In this document: positions 35,427 through 44,787 of the stretch, piece after piece
Position numbering within the stretch: the stretch's first letter is position 1
Layout of the letters: each line of letters starts with the position of its first letter
Assembly: GCF_028737315.1 (NCBI RefSeq)
Contig: NZ_JAQZAO010000017.1
Span: 1-64,000, forward strand
Source: Actinomycetospora lemnae
GTDB lineage: Bacteria > Actinomycetota > Actinomycetes > Mycobacteriales > Pseudonocardiaceae
Length of the DNA: 64,000 bases
Direction of reading: 5' to 3'
Made by a program: the position numbers and the translations under genes
Notes under the pieces: generated by a model
Databases searched by the model: none
What the model was told of the DNA's origin: nothing
The model's input: only the letters and a program-made list of their open reading frames with translations

Positions 35427-38400
35427 GTGAGCTCTCAGCCGTCCACCGGTACCGCGGGTCAGCCCGCGTTCGCACCCCTGCCCGCGAGCGTGGACCTGCC
35501 CGCGATCGAGCGCGAGGTCCTGGCCCGCTGGGCCGACCGTGACGTGTTCCGTCGCACCCTCGAGCGCACCGCCGGCGGCGAGCCGTGGATCTTCTACGAG
35601 GGCCCGCCCACCGCGAACGGCCAGCCCGGCACCCACCACGTCGAGGCCCGCGCGTTCAAGGACCTCTTCCCCCGGTTCAAGACCATGCGCGGCTACCACG
35701 TGCCGCGCCGCGCGGGGTGGGACTGCCACGGCCTGCCGGTCGAGCTCGCCGTCGAGAAGGAGCTCGGCTTCACCGGCAAGGGCGACATCGAGCAGTACGG
35801 CATCGCCGAGTTCAACGCCGCGTGCCGCGAGTCGGCGCTGCGCAACGTCTCGGCCTTCGCTGCGATGACCGAGCGCATGGGCTACTGGGTCGACCTCGAC
35901 GAGGCCTACCTGACGATGGCCCCGCGCTACGTCGAGAGCGTCTGGTGGTCGCTCAAGAAGATCTTCGACGACGGGCTGCTCGTCGAGGACCACCGCGTGA
36001 CGCCGTACTGCCCGCGCGACGAGACGCCGCTCTCGGACCACGAGGTCGCGCTCGGCTACGAGGACGACGTCGACCCCTCGGTCTACGTCCGCTTCCCGCT
36101 GACCGACGGGCCCTGGGTCGGGGCGGCCCTGCTGGTGTGGACGACGACGCCGTGGACCCTGCCGTCGAACACCGCCGTGGCCGTCGCGCGCGACATCACC
36201 TACGTCCGCGCGACCACGGCCGACGGTGACGACCTCGTCGTCGCCGAGGACCTCCTGCGGGTGCTGGGTGAGGACGCGCAGGTCACCGACCGCCTCGCCG
36301 GCGCGGACCTGCTCGGAAGCCACTACCGCCGCCCGCTCGAGATCATCGACCCCGAGCGCTTCGGAGACGCCCACCGCGTCGTGCACGGCGACCACGTCAC
36401 CACCGACGCCGGCACCGGCCTGGTGCACATGGCGCCCGCCTTCGGCGCCGAGGACCACCTCGTGGCCAAGGCCGAGGGCCTCGAGATGGTCAACCCGATC
36501 GGGCCGGACGGGCACTTCGACGCCGACGTCCCGCTCGTCGGCGGGATGTTCTTCAAGAGCGCCGACCCGACGCTGGTCGAGGAGCTGCGGGCGCGCGGCG
36601 TGCTGTGGCGCTCGGAGTCGTACGAGCACTCCTATCCGCACTGCTGGCGCTGCCACACCCCCCTGATCTACTACGCGCTCCCGTCGTGGTTCATCCGCAC
36701 CACCGCGATCCGCGACCGCCTGGTCGAGGAGAACGAGCGGACGAACTGGTATCCGCCGCACATCAAGCACGGCCGCTACGGCGGGTGGCTCGAGAACAAC
36801 GTCGACTGGGCGCTCTCGCGCAACCGCTACTGGGGCACGCCGCTGCCGATCTGGCGCAACGACGCCGACCCGTCGGAGATGGTGTGCGTCGGTTCGCTGG
36901 CCGAGCTCTCGCAGTGGGTGGGCGAGGACCTCGCCGAGCTCGACCCGCACCGCCCCTACGTCGACGACGTCACCTTCCCGGCGCCCAGCGGCACCGGCAC
37001 GATGCGCCGCGTCAGCGACGTCATCGACGTCTGGTACGACTCGGGCGCGATGCCGTTCGCCCAGTGGGGCGCGCCGCACCACCACGAGGCCGACTTCGCG
37101 CAGGCCTACCCCGCGCAGTACATCTGCGAGGCGATCGACCAGACCCGCGGCTGGTTCTACTCGCTGATGGCCGTGGGCACGCTGGTGTTCGACCGGTCGT
37201 CCTACGAGAACGTCGTGTGCCTCGGCCTGCTGCTCGACGAGCAGGGCCGCAAGATGTCGAAGCACCTGGGCAACGTGCTCGACCCGTTCGAGCTCTTCGA
37301 GTCCCACGGCGCCGACGCGGTGCGGTGGCTGATGCTGGCGCAGGGCTCGCCGTGGGTCGACCGGCGCGTCGGGCACGAGGCGCTGCGCGAGATCGTCCGC
37401 AAGGTCCTGCTGACCTACTGGAACACCGCGTCGTTCCTCGTCACGTACGCGAACGCGTCGGGGTGGCGGCCGTCGGGCACGGAGCGCAGCGGAGCTGGAC
37501 CATCGACCGGGGAGCCGGTGCGCAGCGACCACCCGATGGACCGCTGGGTGCTCGGCGAGCTGGCGACCTGCGTCCGCGAGGTCACCCGCGCGCTCGACGA
37601 CTTCGACTCCTCGAGCGCCGGCCGCGCGATCTCGTCGTTCGTCGACGGCCTGTCGAACTGGTACGTCCGGCGCTCGCGTCGGCGCTTCTGGAACGGCGAC
37701 ACCGCGGCGCTGGCGACGCTGCACCACTGCGTCGAGACGCTCTCGCGGCTCATGGCGCCGTTCATCCCGTTCACCACCGACCACCTGTGGACGCGGCTGC
37801 AGGGCGACGTCGTCGAGGGCGCGCCCGACTCGGTGCACCTCGCCGACTGGCCGGTCGTCGACGAGACGGCGATCGACCCGGTGCTCGCCGAGCGCATGAC
37901 GCTCGTGCAGCGCATCGTCGAGCTCGGCCGGTCGACCCGCGCCGCCAGCGGGGTGCGCACGCGCCAGCCGCTGTCGCGCGCGGTGGTGGCCGCCCCCGGG
38001 TTCGCCGACCTGGGCTCCGACGACGAGGGCAGGGGCCTGCTCGCCGAGATCGCCGAGGAGCTCAACGTCGGGCGCGTCGAGGCGGCGGGGTCAGACCTCG
38101 TCGAGGTCACCGTGAAGCCGAACTTCCGGGCGCTGGGCAAGCGCTTCGGGAAGCAGACGCCGGCCGTGGCCGAGGCCGTCAAGGCGTCGACGACCGCGCC
38201 GGTCGACGGGACGCTCACGGTGGTCGTCGACGGCGCCGAGGTCGCGCTCTCGGGCGACGAGATCGTCGTCGAGGAGAGCCCGCGCGAGGGCTGGGCGGTG
38301 CGGAGCGAGGGCGGGCTCTCGGTCGGTCTGGACACCGAGCTCACCGACGAGCTGCGCGCCGCGGGCCTCGCGCGCGACGTCGTGCGCGTCGTGCAGGAGG

Positions 38401-38627
38401 CGCGCAAGACCCGGGGGCTCGAGGTCTCCGACCGCATCGCGCTGACCTGGGCCGCCGAGCGCGCCGACGTCGCCGACGCCGTGCGCACCCACGCCGGCAC
38501 CATCGCCGAGGAGGTCCTCGCGGTCGAGATGACCGAGGGGGCCGTGAACGGGGACGCCGCCGCGCGTTCCGACGATCTCGCGCTGGCCGTCGCGATCGCC
38601 CCCGCCGCCGGCGCCGCGGGGGCGTGA
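35427..38627 (+). CDS. ileS: Isoleucyl-tRNA synthetase
   Basis: This class I synthetase charges tRNA-Ile. The 1066-residue protein has the HIGH-type motif in PTANGQPGTHHVEAR (about 57-71), an editing domain (about 190-410), KMSKHLGN (about 608-615), an anticodon-binding domain and a C-terminal extension. The GTG start at 35427 has no ideal Shine-Dalgarno. A non-conserved insert [15 protein letters not shown] (about residue 684-698) is encoded by a copy of a short dispersed DNA repeat. It lies just before HPMDRWVLGEL. Confidence 0.96.
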   Translation: MSSQPSTGTAGQPAFAPLPASVDLPAIEREVLARWADRDVFRRTLERTAGGEPWIFYEGPPTANGQPGTHHVEARAFKDLFPRFKTMRGYHVPRRAGWDCHGLPVELAVEKELGFTGKGDIEQYGIAEFNAACRESALRNVSAFAAMTERMGYWVDLDEAYLTMAPRYVESVWWSLKKIFDDGLLVEDHRVTPYCPRDETPLSDHEVALGYEDDVDPSVYVRFPLTDGPWVGAALLVWTTTPWTLPSNTAVAVARDITYVRATTADGDDLVVAEDLLRVLGEDAQVTDRLAGADLLGSHYRRPLEIIDPERFGDAHRVVHGDHVTTDAGTGLVHMAPAFGAEDHLVAKAEGLEMVNPIGPDGHFDADVPLVGGMFFKSADPTLVEELRARGVLWRSESYEHSYPHCWRCHTPLIYYALPSWFIRTTAIRDRLVEENERTNWYPPHIKHGRYGGWLENNVDWALSRNRYWGTPLPIWRNDADPSEMVCVGSLAELSQWVGEDLAELDPHRPYVDDVTFPAPSGTGTMRRVSDVIDVWYDSGAMPFAQWGAPHHHEADFAQAYPAQYICEAIDQTRGWFYSLMAVGTLVFDRSSYENVVCLGLLLDEQGRKMSKHLGNVLDPFELFESHGADAVRWLMLAQGSPWVDRRVGHEALREIVRKVLLTYWNTASFLVTYANASGWRPSGTERSGAGPSTGEPVRSDHPMDRWVLGELATCVREVTRALDDFDSSSAGRAISSFVDGLSNWYVRRSRRRFWNGDTAALATLHHCVETLSRLMAPFIPFTTDHLWTRLQGDVVEGAPDSVHLADWPVVDETAIDPVLAERMTLVQRIVELGRSTRAASGVRTRQPLSRAVVAAPGFADLGSDDEGRGLLAEIAEELNVGRVEAAGSDLVEVTVKPNFRALGKRFGKQTPAVAEAVKASTTAPVDGTLTVVVDGAEVALSGDEIVVEESPREGWAVRSEGGLSVGLDTELTDELRAAGLARDVVRVVQEARKTRGLEVSDRIALTWAAERADVADAVRTHAGTIAEEVLAVEMTEGAVNGDAAARSDDLALAVAIAPAAGAAGA
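37476..37507 (+). repeat. Dispersed short repeat, copy 2 (inside ileS)
   Basis: The left 22 bases match copy 1 in mgdD (21/22). The right 25 bases (37483-37507), including AGCGCAGCGGAGC and GGACCATCGAC, match the inverted copy in ilvB (24/25). It therefore links the two other copies and defines the full unit. Confidence 0.65.
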
Positions 38628-38640
38628 CGCGCGCGAGGGG

Positions 38641-39930
38641 TCAGCCGGCCGGCACCTCGTGCGTCGCCGCCGACCGGGCCGACCCCTCGCGCAGCCCGAA
38701 CACCGCGACGAGGCTGAGCAGCGACAGCGCGGTGACGTACAGCGCGATCGGCGTCGACGACCCCGTCGCGCCGAACAGGGCCGTGGCGACCAGCGGCGTC
38801 ACCGCCCCGCCGACCATGCCGCCGACCTGGTACGCGATGGAGATCCCGCTGTAGCGCACGCGCACCGGGAAGATCTCGGCGAACAGGCCGCCCTGGGCGC
38901 CGGCCATGATGCCCTGGACGATCGCCGCGACCGCGAACGCGAGCCCGGCGAGGGCCGCCGACCCCGTGTTGACCAGCGCGAACATCGGCAACGGCCAGAC
39001 GACGGCGGTCAGGGCACCGACGACGAACACCCGGCGCGAGCCGAACCGGTCGGAGAGCACGGCCGCGACGACGATCGTCGCCACCCACACGACCGTCGAC
39101 AGCATGATCAGCGTCAGCAGCGTCGTGCGCTCGTAGTCCAGCGCCGTCGTGCCGTAGCTCAGCATGTAGACGATCACCGTGTAGCCGACGGCCGGCGGCG
39201 CGATCGAGGCGAGGCTCGCGAGCGCCAGCACCTTCGGGTGGCGCCGGAGGAGGTCGGCGACCGGGACCGTGCTCGTCTCCCGGCGCTGCTTGACCTGCTC
39301 GAACTCCGGCGCGTCCTGCAGCCGGCTGCGCACGACGAAGCCGACGACCACGAGCACGACCGACAGCAGGAAGGGGATGCGCCAGCCCCACGACCGGAAC
39401 GACTCGTCGGGCAGGCCGGCGACGGCGAGGAAGGCGAGGTTCGAGGTGAGCACACCGATCGGCACGCCGAACTGGGCGAAGCTGCCGTAGACCGCGCGCC
39501 GGCGGCTCGACGCGTGCTCGGTGGCGATGAGCACGGCGCCGCCCCACTCCCCGCCGACCCCGAAGCCCTGCAGGAGGCGCAGCAGCACGAGCAGCAGCGG
39601 GGCCGCGATGCCGATCGCCGCGTACGTCGGGAGCACGCCGATGAGCGCGGTCGCCCCGCCGGTGAGCAGCAGCGTCAGCACGAGCATGGCCTTGCGGCCG
39701 ATGCGGTCGCCGAAGTGCCCGATCACCGCGGCGCCGAGCGGGCGCGCGACGAACCCGACCGCGAAGGTCCCGAACGCCGCGAGCGTGCCCGCCACGGAGG
39801 AGAACTGCGGGAAGAAGAGGCTCCCGAACACCAGCGCCGCGGCGGTGCCGAAGATGTAGTAGTCGTACCACTCGATCGACGTGCCGACGAAGCTCGCCGC
39901 GAAGATGCTCCTGCGCGAGGGACCGGCCAT
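38641..39930 (-). CDS. MFS transporter, metabolite:H+ symporter (MHS) family
   Basis: This 429-residue transporter has 12 helices and MHS hallmarks: FVGTSIEWYDYYIFGTAAAL at the start, GHFGDRIGRKAML between helices 2 and 3, and RLLQGFGVGGEWGGAVLIA. The family takes up carboxylates, shikimate, betaines or similar. It follows the CoA-transferase gene by 47 bases and probably imports that enzyme's organic acid. The ATG at 39930 gives the standard N-terminus. Confidence 0.92.
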   Translation of the reverse strand: MAGPSRRSIFAASFVGTSIEWYDYYIFGTAAALVFGSLFFPQFSSVAGTLAAFGTFAVGFVARPLGAAVIGHFGDRIGRKAMLVLTLLLTGGATALIGVLPTYAAIGIAAPLLLVLLRLLQGFGVGGEWGGAVLIATEHASSRRRAVYGSFAQFGVPIGVLTSNLAFLAVAGLPDESFRSWGWRIPFLLSVVLVVVGFVVRSRLQDAPEFEQVKQRRETSTVPVADLLRRHPKVLALASLASIAPPAVGYTVIVYMLSYGTTALDYERTTLLTLIMLSTVVWVATIVVAAVLSDRFGSRRVFVVGALTAVVWPLPMFALVNTGSAALAGLAFAVAAIVQGIMAGAQGGLFAEIFPVRVRYSGISIAYQVGGMVGGAVTPLVATALFGATGSSTPIALYVTALSLLSLVAVFGLREGSARSAATHEVPAG

Positions 39931-39977
39931 GGTCAGGCAGGGAAGCGCACCGGGGCACGCGCGGGCAACAGCGCGGC

Positions 39978-41132
39978 TCAGGTCTCCCGGAACTCGGAAA
40001 GGACCGCCTCGGTGTGCTCGCCGACGTCGGGGACCGCACCCATGCGCAGCTCGCGGCCGGCGAGCCCGATCGGCGGCACCAGCGCCGGGACCGCACCCGC
40101 CGGCGAGCCGACCGTGCGCCAGCGGTCGCGGGCGGCGTGCTGCGGGTGGGCGAGGACGCCGTCGTCGCCGACGAGGTCGCGCCGGCGGGCGTGCGCGATG
40201 CCGGCGCTCGCGAGGCGCCCGACGACCTCCTCGCCGTCGAGCGCGCCCAGCACGGCGTCGATGGCCGCGTGGAGCTCGTCGCGGTGCTCGAGGCGCGCGG
40301 AGCCGGTGGCGAAGCGGTCGTCGGTCGCGAGGGCCTCGTCGCCGAGGACCTCGGCGCAGAAGCGGTCCCACTCCCGCTCGTTCTGGATCGCGAGCACGAC
40401 CTCGGTGCCGTCGCCGGCGACGAACGTGCCGTAGGGCGCGATGGCGGGGTGGGAGGTGCCGGCGCGCCGGGGCGCGTGGCCGGCGCCCGCAGCGTAGGTC
40501 AGCGGGAAGCCCATCCACTCGCTCAGCGCGTCGAAGAGGCTGACCTCGATCGCCGTCCCCTCCCCCGTGCGCTCCCGCTCGTAGAGGGCGGCGAGGATGC
40601 CGGAGAACGCGTACATGCCGGCCCCGATGTCGGCGGCCGGGATGCCCGCCTTGGCCGGGTGCTCGGGCGTGCCGGTCATGGTCACCAGGCCCGTCTCGGC
40701 CTGGATGAGCAGGTCGTAGGCCTTGGCGTCGCGATAGGGACCCGACGAGCCGTAGCCCGAGATGCTGCAGTGCACGAGACGCGGGTGCTCCCGGCGCAGC
40801 TCCTCGGCGCCGAGCCCCAGGCGCTCCGCGGCGCCGGGCGCGAAGTTCTGCACGAACACGTCGGCACGGGCGAGGATCCGGCGCAGGGCGGCGAGCGCGT
40901 CGGGGTCCTTGAGGTCGAGCGTGACGCTCTCCTTGCCCCGGTTGAGCCAGACGAAGTGGCTGGACAGGCCGTGCACGACGGTGTCGTAGTCGCGGGCGAA
41001 GTCGCCGCGTCCCGGCCGTTCGACCTTGACGACGCGGGCGCCGAGGTCGGCGAGGTGGCGCGTCGCGAGCGGCGCGGCGACCGCCTGCTCGCAGGCCACC
41101 ACCAGGACGCCGTCCAGCGGGAGAGAGGTCAC
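39978..41132 (-). CDS. CaiB/BaiF family (class III) CoA-transferase
   Basis: This 384-residue class III CoA-transferase moves CoA between organic acids. Family features are LADLGARVVKVERPGRGDFAR, WLNRGKESVTLDLKDP, and the catalytic Asp in GIPAADIGAGMYAF (about 165). Substrates are not deducible. The GTG start at 41132 gives SLPLDGVLVVACEQAVAAPL. It forms a pair with the MHS transporter downstream. Confidence 0.92.
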   Translation of the reverse strand: MTSLPLDGVLVVACEQAVAAPLATRHLADLGARVVKVERPGRGDFARDYDTVVHGLSSHFVWLNRGKESVTLDLKDPDALAALRRILARADVFVQNFAPGAAERLGLGAEELRREHPRLVHCSISGYGSSGPYRDAKAYDLLIQAETGLVTMTGTPEHPAKAGIPAADIGAGMYAFSGILAALYERERTGEGTAIEVSLFDALSEWMGFPLTYAAGAGHAPRRAGTSHPAIAPYGTFVAGDGTEVVLAIQNEREWDRFCAEVLGDEALATDDRFATGSARLEHRDELHAAIDAVLGALDGEEVVGRLASAGIAHARRRDLVGDDGVLAHPQHAARDRWRTVGSPAGAVPALVPPIGLAGRELRMGAVPDVGEHTEAVLSEFRET

Positions 41133-41461
41133 GCGATGATCGTGCCCCGCGGGGCGCACCCTCGCTCGGTCCTGCTCGTCGTGACCCACGTCGTCTCGTT
41201 GCGCCGAACCGGTGGGCCCGGTCGTCCGAGTCATGCGCGTCCGGTCGACCTCCTGCGGGGGTGCGTTCGACCGCGAGACCGGTCCCACGTCGGCGACGTC
41301 GGCGACGTCGGCGACGTCGGCGACGTCGTCGTCGCGTCGCCCCGCTGAGCCGGCCCGGGAACTCCGTTCCTCCGGCGGTCGTTGACGGTCCGTGTTCGCC
41401 GAGGGGATGATCTCGGCGCGTTCCCGGCTGATCGAGCACCGAGCGTCACGAGGAGACCCCG
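41133..41461. other. 329-base intergenic region with 9-base tandem repeat
   Basis: The gap between the divergent CoA-transferase and AIM24 genes holds no convincing gene. At 41287-41322 the 9-mer ACGTCGGCG is repeated four times in a row, with a decayed fifth unit. On the plus strand TTGACG (41382-41387) with GATGAT (41406-41411) 18 bases on could be the AIM24 promoter. The rest shows nothing recognisable. Confidence 0.5.
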
Positions 41462-42202
41462 ATGCGCAGCAACCTGTTCGCCCCGGAGAACCAGGAGCAG
41501 GAGTCCGCCCAGCCGGGCCTGCGCCTGCAGAACTCGAAGATGCTCAAGATCGAGCTCAACGGTGAGTGCCTCGCCCGGCAGGGCTCGATGGTCGCGTTCC
41601 AAGGGCAGGTGCGGTTCGAGGCCAAGGGCTCCGGCGGCATCGGCCGGTTCCTCAAGCAGCAGCTCACCGGCGAGGGCGTGCCGCTGATGAAGGTCAGCGG
41701 GCGGGGCGACGTCTTCCTCGCCGACGCGGCGGCCGACGTGCACCTCATCGACCTCGAGGGCCCGCAGGACGCCCTGTCGATCAACGGCGCGAACGTGCTC
41801 GCCTTCGAGCCGACGCTGTCCTACGACATCCAGATGGTCCAGGGCGCGGCGTCGATGTCGGGCGCGGGCATGTTCAACTGCGTGTTCAGCGGGCAGGGCC
41901 GCCTGGCGATCACGTGCAAGGGCGCCCCCGTCGTGCTCAACGTCGACCAGCCCACCTACGCCGACCCGCAGGCCGCCGTCGCGTGGTCGGCGGGACTGCA
42001 GGTCGGCGTGCACCGCGCCGACCAGCTCGGCCTCGGCACCCTGCTCGGCCGCACCACGGGCGAGGCCTACACCATGGGCTTCCAGGGCCGCGGCTTCGTC
42101 ATCGTCCAGCCCAGCGAGGAGCCGCCGGCCGGCGCGCTCGGCGGCCACGGCAGCGGCCAGCAGTCGGGCAGCGGCGGGGTGCTGGGCGGGCTGTTCAGCT
42201 AG
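41462..42202 (+). CDS. AIM24 family protein
   Basis: This 246-residue protein matches the AIM24/TIM23-like beta-rich family. It shows QNSKMLKIELNGECLARQGS, GIGRFLKQQLTGEGVPLMKVSGRGDVFL-type glycine turns, DIQMVQGAASMSG, and a tail with TTGEAYTMGFQGRGFVIVQPSE followed by a Gly/Ser-rich end. The bacterial function is unknown. The ATG has GAGGAG 7 bases upstream. It converges with lysS (3-base gap). Confidence 0.9.
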   Translation: MRSNLFAPENQEQESAQPGLRLQNSKMLKIELNGECLARQGSMVAFQGQVRFEAKGSGGIGRFLKQQLTGEGVPLMKVSGRGDVFLADAAADVHLIDLEGPQDALSINGANVLAFEPTLSYDIQMVQGAASMSGAGMFNCVFSGQGRLAITCKGAPVVLNVDQPTYADPQAAVAWSAGLQVGVHRADQLGLGTLLGRTTGEAYTMGFQGRGFVIVQPSEEPPAGALGGHGSGQQSGSGGVLGGLFS

Positions 42203-42205
42203 CGG

Positions 42206-43864
42206 TCAGACCGCCAGCAGGTGGCGGACGCGCTCGGGGCCGGCGGCGAGGAGCAGCGTCGGGAGGCGCGGGCCGGTGTCGGCGCCGACCAGCAGCCGGT
42301 AGACGACCACGAAGAACCGGCGCTGGGCGGCCTTGAGCTCGTCGGTCGGCTTCACGTCCAGCGGCAGCCCGGCCTGCTTCTTCGGCACGCCGTAGACCAG
42401 CGTCGTCAGGCCGTCGAGCGACCAGTCGTCGGTGAGGTGGTCGCGCAACATGGCGACGGCCTCGCGGTCCTGGTCGTCGAGCGAGGCGAGCAGCTCGGTG
42501 TCCGGCTCCTCGCGCAGGCGCGTGTGGGCGTCGTCGGGCATGTAGCCCTCCACCCAGTGCGCGGCGCGGTCGAGGCGAGGGCGCGCGCCGTCGACGGTCG
42601 CGCCGAGCCCGGCGAGGATGCGCTCGAGCTGGGTCGCGTCGCCCGCCGTCACGTCGATCACCGAGGCCAGCGTCCGGTACGCGACGGGCTCCGCGGTGCG
42701 CGGGAGCTCGCGCTCGGCGGTGCTCACGGCCCGCACGTGGCCCGTCGTCTCGATGCCGCCCGCGGTGCCCGCGGCGACCTTGCGCTCGAGCGCGTCCCAC
42801 TCGTCGTACAGGCGGTGGATCTCCTGGTCGAACGCGACCTTGATCGCCTGGTTGGGCCGGCGGCGGGCGAACAGCCAGCGCAGCACCGGCACCTCGAGGA
42901 TCTCCAGGGCGTCGCCGGGCGTGGGCACCGAGCCCCGCGAGCTGGACATCTTGGCCTGCCCGGTGATCCCGACGAAGGCGTACATCGGGCCGATCGGCTG
43001 CTCGCCGCCGAAGACCTCGTCCACGATCAGTCCGCCGACCTGGTACGACGAGCCGGGCGAGGAGTGGTCGACGCCCGACGGCTCGAAGTGCACGCCCTCG
43101 TAGGCCCAGCGCATGGGCCAGTCGACCTTCCACACGAGCTTGCCGCGGGTGAACTCGCGCAGCGCCACCGTCTCGGAGAACCCGCACGCGCAGGTGTAGG
43201 TCATCGCGGTGGTGTCGTCGTCGTACGCGGTGATCGTCGTGTCGTCGCGGCCGCAGCCCCCGCAGTAGGGCTTGAACGGGTAGTACCCACGACCCGACGC
43301 GCCGTCCTCGTCGTCGTTCTCGGGCGCCTGGTTCTCCGGGCTGTCCTTCTTCTTCGTCCGGAACCGGCCGAGGATGGCGTCGATCCGGGCGCGCTCGCGC
43401 ATGGCCAGCAGCACCTGATCGCGGTACGCGCCCGAGGTGTACTGCTCGGTCTGGCTGATGCCGCGGTACGGGACGCCGAGGTCGGCGAGCGCCGCGATCA
43501 TCGGGGCCTTGAAGTGCTCGGCCCAGTTCGCGAACGGGCTGCCCATCGGCGCCGGGACCTCCGAGAGCGGCTTGCCGATGTGCTCTTCCCAGGACGGGTC
43601 GATGCCGGCGGGCACGCGGCGGAAACGGTCGTAGTCGTCCCACGAGATGAGGTGCTCGCAGTCGTGACCGCGGCGGCGGATCTCGTCGGCGACGAGGTGC
43701 GGGGTCATGACCTCGCGCAGGTTGCCCAGGTGGATCGGCCCGGACGGGCTCAGGCCCGACGCGCACACGATGGGTTGTCCCGGGCTGCGTCGCGCGGCGG
43801 CCTCGATCACCTCGTCGGCCATCCGCGACACCCAGTCCGGCTCCGGCCCCGACTCCTGCGCCAC
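42206..43864 (-). CDS. lysS: Class I lysyl-tRNA synthetase
   Basis: This 552-residue protein is the archaeal-type class I LysRS, not the usual bacterial class II enzyme. The HIGH-type motif is GLSPSGPIHLGN (about 34-45), followed by HLISWDDYDRFRRVP. A zinc-type Cys set is in YCGGCGRDD and CACGF, and the KMSKS-type motif is KMSSSRGS (about 300). The GTG at 43864 follows GGAAGGGG. It sits where related genomes carry gltX next to a FAH-family gene, but the sequence is clearly LysRS. Such enzymes occur in some actinobacteria. Confidence 0.93.
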   Translation of the reverse strand: MAQESGPEPDWVSRMADEVIEAAARRSPGQPIVCASGLSPSGPIHLGNLREVMTPHLVADEIRRRGHDCEHLISWDDYDRFRRVPAGIDPSWEEHIGKPLSEVPAPMGSPFANWAEHFKAPMIAALADLGVPYRGISQTEQYTSGAYRDQVLLAMRERARIDAILGRFRTKKKDSPENQAPENDDEDGASGRGYYPFKPYCGGCGRDDTTITAYDDDTTAMTYTCACGFSETVALREFTRGKLVWKVDWPMRWAYEGVHFEPSGVDHSSPGSSYQVGGLIVDEVFGGEQPIGPMYAFVGITGQAKMSSSRGSVPTPGDALEILEVPVLRWLFARRRPNQAIKVAFDQEIHRLYDEWDALERKVAAGTAGGIETTGHVRAVSTAERELPRTAEPVAYRTLASVIDVTAGDATQLERILAGLGATVDGARPRLDRAAHWVEGYMPDDAHTRLREEPDTELLASLDDQDREAVAMLRDHLTDDWSLDGLTTLVYGVPKKQAGLPLDVKPTDELKAAQRRFFVVVYRLLVGADTGPRLPTLLLAAGPERVRHLLAV

Positions 43865-43911
43865 CTGCGCGTTCCCCTTCCCTGGATCGGTCCCGTCCAG
43901 GGTACGGGGCC

Positions 43912-44703
43912 CTAGCGGGCCTGGACCGGGTTGGTCAGCGTGCCGATGCCCTCGACCGTCACGCTCACCTGCTGGCCCGCGCTCATCGGCCCGACGCCGG
44001 CCGGGGTGCCGGTGAGGATGACGTCGCCGGGCAGCAGCGTCATGACCCGAGAGATGTAGGCGATGAGCTCCTCGACGGGGTGGAGCAGCAGGTGGGTGCG
44101 CGACTCCTGGCGGACCTCGCCGTCGAGCTCGGTGCGGATCGCGAGGTCGCCCGGGTCGATCGTCGTCTCGATCCACGGCCCGAGCGGGCAGAACGAGTCG
44201 TAGCCCTTCGCGCGGGTCCACTGCCCGTCGGCCTGCTGCAGGTCGCGGGCGGTGACGTCGTTGGCGACGGTGTAGCCCAGCACGACGTCGCGGGCGCGGG
44301 CCTCGGGCACGTCGCGGCACGGCATGCCGATGACGACGGCGAGCTCGCCCTCGTAGTCGACGCGCTGCGAGTCCGGCGGCATCTGGATCGGCAGCCCCGG
44401 GCCGATGACGGTGGTCGAGGGCTTCATGAAGATCAGCGGCGCGGGCGGGGTCTCGCCGCCCATCTCGCTGACGTGGTCGGCGTAGTTCTTGCCGATGCAG
44501 ACGACCTTGGTCGGCAGGATCGGCGCGAGCAGCCGGACGTCGGCGAGCGGCCAGGTGCGCCCGGTGAAGGTGGGGTCGCCGAAGGGGTGCTCGGCGATCT
44601 CCGCGCACACGTCGCCGGCCTCGGGCTCACCACCGGCCGTGGTCGGCGACTGCAGGGCCGCGAAGGAGACACCGTCGGCGTGGGCGATCCGGGCGAGGCG
44701 CAC
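43912..44703 (-). CDS. Fumarylacetoacetate hydrolase family protein
   Basis: This 263-residue FAH-fold hydrolase/isomerase has the family segments VCIGKNYADHVSEMGGE, FMKPSTTVIGPG, VDYEGELAVVIG (metal Glu), GYTVANDVTARDLQ, KGYDSFCPLGPW and GDVILTGTPAGVGPM. Members act on acylpyruvates or on diketo acids from aromatic degradation. The exact substrate is not known, and this orthologue sits near leuB in several actinobacteria. GTG start. Confidence 0.92.
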   Translation of the reverse strand: MRLARIAHADGVSFAALQSPTTAGGEPEAGDVCAEIAEHPFGDPTFTGRTWPLADVRLLAPILPTKVVCIGKNYADHVSEMGGETPPAPLIFMKPSTTVIGPGLPIQMPPDSQRVDYEGELAVVIGMPCRDVPEARARDVVLGYTVANDVTARDLQQADGQWTRAKGYDSFCPLGPWIETTIDPGDLAIRTELDGEVRQESRTHLLLHPVEELIAYISRVMTLLPGDVILTGTPAGVGPMSAGQQVSVTVEGIGTLTNPVQAR

Positions 44704-44787
44704 GGCCGCGGACCCTATCCCCCGACGGCGCTCAGGGCGCGCCCGCGGCCACCGGCTCCTCCCCCTCGGGCGCTCGGGCCCGGGACG

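Noticed and set aside
41287-41322. CRISPR-like repeats
   Set aside because: The units are 9 bases, directly adjacent and without spacers, so this is a simple tandem repeat.
42206-43864. Glutamyl-tRNA synthetase, expected from neighbouring synteny
   Set aside because: The motifs around the HIGH-type signature (ISWDDYDRFRRVP) and the zinc-type Cys pairs are those of class I LysRS, not GluRS.
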